Positions 6,308 through 12,239 of a DNA stretch of 12,239 nucleotides are shown here, piece by piece. Origin of the DNA: Gemmatimonadota bacterium (GTDB taxonomy: Bacteria > GCA-2686955). Location of the stretch: contig NYZA01000246.1 of the NCBI GenBank assembly GCA_002686955.1, positions 1-12,239 on the forward strand, given 5' to 3'. A program made the position numbers and the translations under genes. The notes below the pieces were generated by a model. That model saw only the letters and a program-made list of their open reading frames with translations. It did no database searches and was not told the origin of the DNA. Every line of letters starts with the position of its first letter. The stretch's first letter is position 1.

Positions 6308-6787
6308 ATGACTCGCCAACACTTTTTCCCCCGATGCCGTCGCGTCTTCACGGCGCTGTCACTCGCCTCCGCGTTCATCGTGCTCCGGAGCGCCCCGGCC
6401 CAGGCCGCGGGCATCCTCGTCCAGCCCGAAGTCCTTATCTCTCGGACGGCGTCGACTATCGACCAGTCCCAAGACGAGATCTTCGATGTGCTGCAGTACA
6501 CCAGCCTCGTCATCCAGGTGAAGGTCCACGAGGAGAACATCACCGCCAACAAGTGGGTCAAGGTGCACTTGCAGACAGGGAACACCCTTTCGACGCAGGA
6601 CTACAAGACGATTCAGTCGGTGGTCTTCGACAAGACATCCGACACCGCTCCCGATGTCTGGCTCGAGATGGTCTCGATCGACTCCGCCACGCCCCTCGGC
6701 CGGTATCTGCGCTGGCAGGCGGAGTTCGAGGACCCGACCTCCAGCCAGTGGTTCACCTTCAGCGCGGTTGCGGTCGGGCGGAACTAG
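6308..6787 (+). CDS. Small exported protein, unknown family, paralogue 1
   Basis: A 159-residue protein with GGAGG (6296-6300) seven bases before the ATG. The signal peptide is residues 1-33 (RCRR, hydrophobic core, APAQA/AG). The mature part is about 126 residues. Conserved blocks shared with the next gene are: ISRTASTIDQSQDEIFDV (about 44-61), KVHLQTGNTLSTQD (85-98), and LGRYLRWQAEF (130-140) followed by SSQW. The alternation of short hydrophobic strands suggests a small beta-sandwich. No cysteines are present in the mature protein. I do not recognise the family. First gene of the operon; a 191-bp fragment of a close copy lies at 3107-3297. Confidence 0.85.
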   Translation: MTRQHFFPRCRRVFTALSLASAFIVLRSAPAQAAGILVQPEVLISRTASTIDQSQDEIFDVLQYTSLVIQVKVHEENITANKWVKVHLQTGNTLSTQDYKTIQSVVFDKTSDTAPDVWLEMVSIDSATPLGRYLRWQAEFEDPTSSQWFTFSAVAVGRN

Positions 6788-6811
6788 CCGACTCGGGAAG
6801 GAAGGCACGCC

Positions 6812-7264
6812 ATGCGCCCAAACAGAATCGCCTTGTTCGCGATCCCGCTTCTTTCACTTGTCGCGATTCAGCCGCCAGCATCGGCACAGATCGGGCAAGG
6901 CCAGCAGGAGATCCAGATCACGCGCACCGCCGCGACCGTCGCTCAGCCGCAGGAGGAGGTCTGGGACGTGATGCCCTACACCCACGCCACGCTCCAGCTC
7001 AAGGTCACCGAGCTCAGCTTGACCGGCGGCGCCAGCATTCACTTCTATCTGCAAACATCGAACACCCTCTCCGATCAGGACTGGGTGCCGATGGACACTC
7101 TGACCGTGCCCGCGGCGGCCACGATGCCGCAGTTCGACATCGTCGAGCTCTCGCTGGATAGCCCGAATCCACTCGGCCACTACCTGCGCTGGCAGGCGGA
7201 GTTTTCCCACTCTTCGAGCACGCAGTACGCGGTGTTCTGGGTGGATTTGGTGGGGCGGAGGTGA
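6812..7264 (+). CDS. Small exported protein, unknown family, paralogue 2
   Basis: A 150-residue protein; AGGAAGG (6799-6805) lies six bases before the ATG and 24 bp separate it from the preceding stop. Signal peptide 1-25 (PPASA/QI). It repeats the pattern of the previous gene at lower identity: ITRTAATVAQPQEEVWDV (36-53), HFYLQTSNTLSDQDW (77-91), LGHYLRWQAEF (121-131) and SSSTQ, ending VGRR against VGRN in its partner. The two are therefore an old tandem duplication rather than a recent one. Its stop codon overlaps the GTG start of the next gene by four bases (GTGA, 7261-7264), which implies translational coupling. The function is unknown; a structural or binding module associated with the large VCBS protein is an inference from context. 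Confidence 0.85.
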   Translation: MRPNRIALFAIPLLSLVAIQPPASAQIGQGQQEIQITRTAATVAQPQEEVWDVMPYTHATLQLKVTELSLTGGASIHFYLQTSNTLSDQDWVPMDTLTVPAAATMPQFDIVELSLDSPNPLGHYLRWQAEFSHSSSTQYAVFWVDLVGRR

Positions 7265-10200
7265 GGGCGGGGAGGGGCTCGGCGGGGGCGACGCCTAGGC
7301 GCGCCCGATCGGGCGTCGTACTCTTGCTCTTGTCGTCATCTTTCGTGCTCGCGAGCGCCGAGCGCCTGTCTTGGCGGCGCGATACATCCCACTACTTCGA
7401 TTGGTTACCCACCCCCATGGGCGAAGAGAGCTACATGCCATGGACCTGGCCGGAGGCTCCGGGGACGACCAAGTCTCGCCCTTCCGACAGCATCTTCCGC
7501 CGTCTTGTGATGCTCGACATCAACCAGGATGGTCTGGCCGATCTCGTGGGTGCGTCGAGGGCCGACTTTGATGCCTACGCCGACGATCCGACGGGCGGTT
7601 GGCTCGAGCAGTGGCCCTGCTACTGGCTCAATATCGGAACGAGAGAGCGCCCGCTCTGGAAGACCGATTGGATATGGCAGGACGATCTCGAGCTGGAGGG
7701 GGCGACCATCGGCCACGCCGCGAGCGCCACGCCGGTCTTTCTTCCCGGCGACGAGTACCCCGATCTCTACATCGGCATCTCCGAGCCCGCTCCGGGAAGC
7801 GGCTACACTCCTCATCTGCTCGCCGTCACCAATACCGGCGCCCCACCGTACTACGCCTATCATAGATCGTTCTCCCCCACGCTGCACCCGCAGCACCTTG
7901 CGGACGGAACCCCGGTGCCTTTTCCGGAGATAGCGGGATTCACCGACTACGGCTTCTGGTCGCCTGGCGTGTACAATCCGGATCTGACTCTCGCCGGTCC
8001 TCAAAGCCTCGTCATCGGTTCCTACTTGACGGGTCAAGACACCGCGGTGGGTCGCCTCCACGGATTCGAGAACACGAATCTCGGCGGGGATTGGACAGTC
8101 TGGGAGCGGATGGATCCCGACCCCTTCGAGGGCTTGGAGATTCCCTATGGCGGGGAGTTGGATCCGCGCAACGACGAGTGGCGCGTGACCGCTGAATCGG
8201 CCTGGGCCCGCCACACCTACCCCTACCCCTCTCTCGCCCACCGAGCAAACCCCGCCTTCGCCGATCTCGACGGTGATGGCGAGCAAGAGATGATCGTCGG
8301 CGGCGGAGATGGAGAGCTGCACGCGTACGAGCGAAGCGGCGACGGCTGGGAGCCGGCCGATGATCTCATCGCCGAGATCATCGAGGAGCGAAGGCGATTC
8401 GGCGTTGTTGTCGTCACCGATGCATCAGCGACGGGTGAATGGCCCGAGCAGACCAATGCGCCACGCACCGACATCGCCAAAGGCAAACTCGCATCCCGCT
8501 TCGACACGGTGCCCAGCGCGCTTGATTTCGACGGAGACGGCGACCAGGACCTCCTCATCTGGAATCATCGAGGTGCGCTTCTCTATCTCAACGAAGGCCT
8601 GACACCGCGGAACGCGCTCTCCGCAACGATCGTCGCGGATGGATATGTGTACCACCTCGATGAGGACCTATTCTCCTCGCACTTGATCCTCACGAACAAC
8701 GCCCCGACAGCGCGCGATCTGGACATCGTCACGCGCCTTTTCGGCCCCGAGAACGAGCTGGCTTCCGTTCTCCACGAGGACGTCGTCTCGATCGAAGCCA
8801 ACTCCACGCGTCGTCTCGACCTACAGTCGGTTGGCGTTGGCGTTGCGTGGCCCGAGGGTCCCTGCCGTGTCACGATTCGCGTCACTCCATCGCCCAGTGA
8901 CCCGGAGGCTGCCTCCGCATACGCCTCCGTCAATATCCTGGTCAAAGATGTACCGACCTTTGAGGTCGAGGAGACCCCTTTCGTACCCGACGACACGAAT
9001 CTCTTCGCCCACATACCGGATCACTTCAACGGGAACGGGTTCGTGCATCTGGTCGATGTCGGGGATATCAATGGCGATGGCACGGCTGATGTGGTCTTCA
9101 CAGCGACACAGAAAAACCACAATTATCGATCTTCGCATCCTGGCTTTGCGATCAACCGAGGGATCTTGGGGCGTCCGTCCTGGGACGCGGGCTGGAATTT
9201 CGGCCTGCTATTGGTGTGTTACCTGGGCCGTGCCACGAAATACGGACAGAACACTGTTTCGAGTTTGGGAGATTTCGATAGGGATGGGTGGGGTGATATC
9301 TTCATCGGTGAGAAGAAGGGGCGGGACTCAGGTCCCGCGAGCTGGCTGGATGCATCAGAACCGACGTATGAGGCCGGTGAAGAGAGAGAGCATTGGTATT
9401 ATCGCTTCCACGGAGGCCTGGGACACCCAGAGCGCTACTTGCCTTGGCCGGACTTTCCTTGCCCGCCAATCCCGGACAACTATGAGGATTGTGATTGCTT
9501 GTCCCCGGCCCGCAGCATCGAGATCGATGAATGCGGGCACGAGGAGTGCCTGGAAGGCGAGCCCGACTGCCCACATTGGTGCTGTGCATGCGACGCGAAC
9601 TGCTTGCCGAGGCACCTTACCGTCAACTGGGGAAAACAGATCTACGGGTGGTGGGTCGACTCCGGCGCGGGCGAATGGTGGGCGCCGACGGCCGGGCATT
9701 GGGATCGAGATGGTCTATTGGACGTGCTCGTCGGTTTCCGCATGGGGTTGACCAAAGCCTACGGTAACGATGGCTACGTAGCGCTTCTAGCACGGACAGA
9801 GCTCGCTCGAGAAGAAGGGCTTGACCAGCGGATGATGGGCGCTGTGAGTAACTGTCTCGATTGGCTCGACAGTGATTACGATACAATGTTCGACTTTCCG
9901 ACAATGGAAGGCTATCCGGATGGAGAACATGGGCTTGAGGAAGATTGGTACAATTTGGAGCTTCTCCCAAGAGAGGCTGGCTATCGACCGGACTACACGA
10001 TTGGACCACGCGCCTTGCCGGCTATGGCCGACATCGACGAGGATGGCGTATTGGAGCTCTATGTCGGGAGGGCTGACGGCAACATATATCAGTACAGCCG
10101 GGAAGGCGGCCCGTGGCAACCGACCGATATGTTGGTGGGCATCGAGGAACGAAACGACGGTGGTCTATACTCTCCTCACGAGGGTCTAACCACTCGCCCC

Positions 10201-10797
10201 TCATTCTACGACTGGGACGGAGACGGTGATGACGACGTGCTGATATCGGATGTCAACGGCCTGCACCCGTACGAGAACGTGAAGTACCGGCGGGCGATCG
10301 ATGTGGAGTTGAACTCAGATGTGTCACATGTCAGTGACACGGGGCCAGGCTCGGTCGTTCGGCTGACCGCCCGAGTGAGCAACGAGTTCAAGGCGGGCGA
10401 TTCGGATGTCAAACGGATCATCGTGAGCAGAAGCGAGATCATTCACGCCGCACCCGACAATCATCCGCTGGAAACGATCGTTGTCGGCGGGCGGCGCGAG
10501 CTGGAACCGGAACAGGCTTGGAGCAAGGAGTTGACGGTGAATCTCGAGGGCGACACGCCGGGGGAGCATCGCTTTGGGTTACGAGTCAGCGGCGTAATGG
10601 TGCCGCTTGGCGAGCGGGTGCGAGGAAGCACCAACTGGATGCCGACCGCGGAAGGCCCAATGGAGATCGTGGGGGACCGTGTGGCGGTACCGGTGGAGCC
10701 CGCCGGACAGCGAATCGGCGGGCTGGCGGATGTACCGATTCAGGTGATGGCCGGCGCGGAGGGCGCCATGATGTCGATTGGAGGCAGGCGACGATGA
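7261..10797 (+). CDS. Large exported FG-GAP/VCBS-repeat protein
   Basis: A 1178-residue protein starting at the GTG in the GTGA overlap; no better start lies before the signal peptide (residues 1-33, LLLLSSSFVLASA/E). At least eight DxDxDG calcium-binding loops of FG-GAP/VCBS repeats are visible: DINQDG (86-91), DLDGDG (335-340), DFDGDG (422-427), DINGDG (602-607), DFDRDG (671-676), HWDRDG (813-818), DIDEDG (924-929), DWDGDG (984-989). They usually build beta-propeller blades of secreted or surface adhesins. A beta-sandwich-like linker (about 450-585) splits the repeats. A cluster of ten cysteines occupies 734-781, in a protein otherwise nearly free of cysteine. The C-terminus (about 1000-1178) looks like a CARDB/Ig-type sandwich. 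Its ATGA overlap couples it to the next gene. The ligand and partners are unknown. Confidence 0.88.
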   Translation: MRAGRGSAGATPRRARSGVVLLLLSSSFVLASAERLSWRRDTSHYFDWLPTPMGEESYMPWTWPEAPGTTKSRPSDSIFRRLVMLDINQDGLADLVGASRADFDAYADDPTGGWLEQWPCYWLNIGTRERPLWKTDWIWQDDLELEGATIGHAASATPVFLPGDEYPDLYIGISEPAPGSGYTPHLLAVTNTGAPPYYAYHRSFSPTLHPQHLADGTPVPFPEIAGFTDYGFWSPGVYNPDLTLAGPQSLVIGSYLTGQDTAVGRLHGFENTNLGGDWTVWERMDPDPFEGLEIPYGGELDPRNDEWRVTAESAWARHTYPYPSLAHRANPAFADLDGDGEQEMIVGGGDGELHAYERSGDGWEPADDLIAEIIEERRRFGVVVVTDASATGEWPEQTNAPRTDIAKGKLASRFDTVPSALDFDGDGDQDLLIWNHRGALLYLNEGLTPRNALSATIVADGYVYHLDEDLFSSHLILTNNAPTARDLDIVTRLFGPENELASVLHEDVVSIEANSTRRLDLQSVGVGVAWPEGPCRVTIRVTPSPSDPEAASAYASVNILVKDVPTFEVEETPFVPDDTNLFAHIPDHFNGNGFVHLVDVGDINGDGTADVVFTATQKNHNYRSSHPGFAINRGILGRPSWDAGWNFGLLLVCYLGRATKYGQNTVSSLGDFDRDGWGDIFIGEKKGRDSGPASWLDASEPTYEAGEEREHWYYRFHGGLGHPERYLPWPDFPCPPIPDNYEDCDCLSPARSIEIDECGHEECLEGEPDCPHWCCACDANCLPRHLTVNWGKQIYGWWVDSGAGEWWAPTAGHWDRDGLLDVLVGFRMGLTKAYGNDGYVALLARTELAREEGLDQRMMGAVSNCLDWLDSDYDTMFDFPTMEGYPDGEHGLEEDWYNLELLPREAGYRPDYTIGPRALPAMADIDEDGVLELYVGRADGNIYQYSREGGPWQPTDMLVGIEERNDGGLYSPHEGLTTRPSFYDWDGDGDDDVLISDVNGLHPYENVKYRRAIDVELNSDVSHVSDTGPGSVVRLTARVSNEFKAGDSDVKRIIVSRSEIIHAAPDNHPLETIVVGGRRELEPEQAWSKELTVNLEGDTPGEHRFGLRVSGVMVPLGERVRGSTNWMPTAEGPMEIVGDRVAVPVEPAGQRIGGLADVPIQVMAGAEGAMMSIGGRRR

Positions 10798-11972
10798 AAG
10801 GGTCCACCAGACGCCCCAGCTGCGCACTCGCATTACTGCCGTGGCTCGCATGCCACGGTCTCGCCCTCTCCGCGATCTTGCGCGTACCCCAAGACCACGC
10901 CACGATCCAGGGCGCCATCGACGCGGCCCAAGACGGCGATCGCGTGATCATCGAGCCCGGCACCTACAAAGAATGGGCCGTGGACTTTCGGGGCAAGGCG
11001 ATCAGCGTGGAGGGTACTGATCCATGCAGCCGAGCGGTGATAGAGGCTACGGTTGTTGATGGGGATTCAATTGACTCAGTAGTGGTGTTCCGTTCAGGGG
11101 AAGACACAACATCTGTTCTGTGCGGCCTGACCATAACTGGTGGCATGCCCAGGAACCATGGCGGCGGTGGAGTGTGGTGTGACAACAGCGCCAGCCCCCG
11201 GATCAGCGACTGCAATATCGTACACAATCATGCATTGGGAGGGAATGGCGGGGGAGTGAGTGTTGCTAACTATTCAGGGGGGAGCCACCCGATCATCGAG
11301 AGATGTAGAATCGCGCATAATTCGGGCGCGAGTCAAGGGGGCGGCGTGGCCGTCGGGGACTTTGGCGGCGACGTGGAGCTACGAAATTGCCTTGTCACTC
11401 ACAATCGGGCGAGCATGTACGGAGGTGGCGTGGGCGTGAGGGGTCGCTCCGCCTACCTTCACAGCACGCTGCTCCTCGACAATTCGGCTGGACTCAAAGG
11501 GACCAGCGTAAGCGTCAGATACGCAGATGAGCTGAAGATGAGCTTCTGCACAGTCGCCGGGAATAGGGGGGATGCGGACAACGCCATCCACATACGCTTC
11601 GGCGTTGACGCGACACTCTCCAACTGCATCATCTACAACAACGTCATGCCCCCGCTAGGCGAAGACCCCATGAACGTGAGCTTCTCCGACGTTGAGGGCG
11701 GCTACGAGGGAGAGGGAAATATCGACGCCACTCCGCTTTTCCGTTCTTACCGCGTCGGTAGCTACCTCCTGCGGCCCGGCTCTCCCTGCGTCGATGCCGG
11801 CGATCCGCAGTTGGCCGACGGTTTCAGGTGGCCGCCGTGGTACGACAACGATTGGCGAAGAGCCGACATGGGAGCCTTCGGCGGGCCCGGGAACCGTGGA
11901 TGGGTGCCGGGGGGGTGCGAAGAGAGCGTTTTCGTGCCGGAAGTGGGGTTGGATCCGAGAGGGGAGCATTGA
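10794..11972 (+). CDS. Exported right-handed parallel beta-helix protein (module B)
   Basis: A 392-residue protein. The ATG at 10794 overlaps the previous stop as ATGA and has GGAGG (10780-10784) nine bases upstream; in-frame codons further upstream lie inside the VCBS gene. Signal peptide 1-27 (LACHGLALSA/IL). N-cap LRVPQDHATIQGAID...DGD...EPGTY (about 29-58), then helix turns with GGGGVWC, GGGVSV, GGGVAV and GGGVGV, and a GNIDATPLF strand. C-cap SPCVDAGD (330-337) and DMGAFGG. Cysteines recur at turns (DC, RC, NC, FC), a pattern also seen in its paralogue at 3650. Last gene of the operon; it probably works alongside the VCBS protein. A carbohydrate substrate is possible but no active site can be assigned. 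Confidence 0.88.
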   Translation: MKGSTRRPSCALALLPWLACHGLALSAILRVPQDHATIQGAIDAAQDGDRVIIEPGTYKEWAVDFRGKAISVEGTDPCSRAVIEATVVDGDSIDSVVVFRSGEDTTSVLCGLTITGGMPRNHGGGGVWCDNSASPRISDCNIVHNHALGGNGGGVSVANYSGGSHPIIERCRIAHNSGASQGGGVAVGDFGGDVELRNCLVTHNRASMYGGGVGVRGRSAYLHSTLLLDNSAGLKGTSVSVRYADELKMSFCTVAGNRGDADNAIHIRFGVDATLSNCIIYNNVMPPLGEDPMNVSFSDVEGGYEGEGNIDATPLFRSYRVGSYLLRPGSPCVDAGDPQLADGFRWPPWYDNDWRRADMGAFGGPGNRGWVPGGCEESVFVPEVGLDPRGEH

Positions 11973-11984
11973 GCGCCGGCGCTC
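11971..11984. repeat. 14-bp perfect palindrome over the operon's last stop codon
   Basis: GAGCGCCGGCGCTC begins inside the TGA stop (11970-11972) and runs into the left edge of R2 copy 2. The corresponding site at R2 copy 1 (about 4941-4954) keeps only the right half. It has no U-tract, so it is not an intrinsic terminator by itself. Confidence 0.5.
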
Positions 11985-12239
11985 CGTGATCGCGAGGCTC
12001 GGGAGGTTGGCGCGAACGCGCTTCGGCCCGGCCCGGGTCGCCTACCGCACACGCGTTCAAAAGCCCCCGCGCCGAGCCCCATTCGGGCCGGCAGCCCCCG
12101 CGCAGGCGTCGCTCCCATGTTCGAAGACCGGAAAACGCACAGCGCCCCCCGGGGAAGTCATTGCCCCATCCCCGGAAAGACGCCGCCCGAGAGACGAAGC
12201 CCCATCCCCGCACCCGGCCGGGAACTTCGACGCGAAAGA
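11978..12239. repeat. Repeat R2, copy 2 (cut by window end)
   Basis: Matches 4948-5200, beginning six bases after the beta-helix stop codon and still matching at the last base of the window, so its true right end is not visible. It is nine bases longer than copy 1 over the same span because of a variable block around 12014-12045. Its position behind a beta-helix gene mirrors copy 1. Confidence 0.85.

Noticed and set aside
7405-8322. 305-codon minus-strand open frame inside the VCBS gene
   Set aside because: Shadow frame of a high-GC gene with strong FG-GAP motifs on the plus strand.
10518-10793. Long N-terminal extension of the second beta-helix protein
   Set aside because: It overlaps the VCBS gene out of frame, reads as low-complexity Arg/Gly sequence, and the signal peptide starts at 10794.

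Overview
The window looks like a high-GC bacterial chromosome segment devoted to the cell envelope and exported proteins. Exported beta-helix proteins, an FG-GAP/VCBS protein, a DUF4398-like/OmpA protein, a decayed FlgD-like C-terminal tail and an indolepyruvate ferredoxin oxidoreductase fragment together fit an uncultured FCB-type lineage such as Candidatus Eisenbacteria. That placement is inferred from gene style only. No tRNA, rRNA, CRISPR array or recognisable transposase was seen.

Layout. 1-169: no gene, but a long imperfect hairpin at 5-89. 170-991 (-): putative lipoprotein with a polysaccharide-lyase-14-like domain. 1087-2544 (+): periplasmic coiled-coil OmpA-family protein, divergent from the lyase. 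2546-3649: a gene graveyard made of a 253-bp repeat (R1), a FlgD-like C-terminal tail, a frameshifted beta-helix C-terminus, a 191-bp piece of a small exported-protein gene, and about 350 bp of unassigned DNA. 3650-4888 (+): exported right-handed beta-helix protein. 4948-5200: repeat R2. 5292-5672: truncated and internally deleted iorA, running in frame into a second R1 (5673-5925). 5926-6307: non-coding leader with a strong intrinsic-terminator-like hairpin. 6308-11972 (+): a tight operon of two paralogous small exported proteins, a 1178-residue FG-GAP/VCBS surface protein and a second beta-helix protein. 11978-12239: a second R2, cut by the window end.

The main structural point is a repeated order: R1, small exported protein, (second small protein, VCBS giant), beta-helix protein, R2. 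Module B (5673-12239) is complete. Module A (2546-5200) has the same order but keeps only a fragment of the small-protein gene and an intact beta-helix gene. The modules are joined by an R2-iorA fragment-R1 stretch (4948-5925). This is best explained by duplication and decay of a surface-protein cassette, perhaps through recombination between copies of a composite repeat.

In module B the four genes are packed with a 24-nt gap and then two 4-nt stop/start overlaps, so the products are probably made together and exported together. All four have N-terminal signal peptides. Their biochemical role cannot be read from the sequence; a surface-attached complex or appendage is a reasonable inference. 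The lyase-like lipoprotein and the OmpA-like protein are separate envelope genes.
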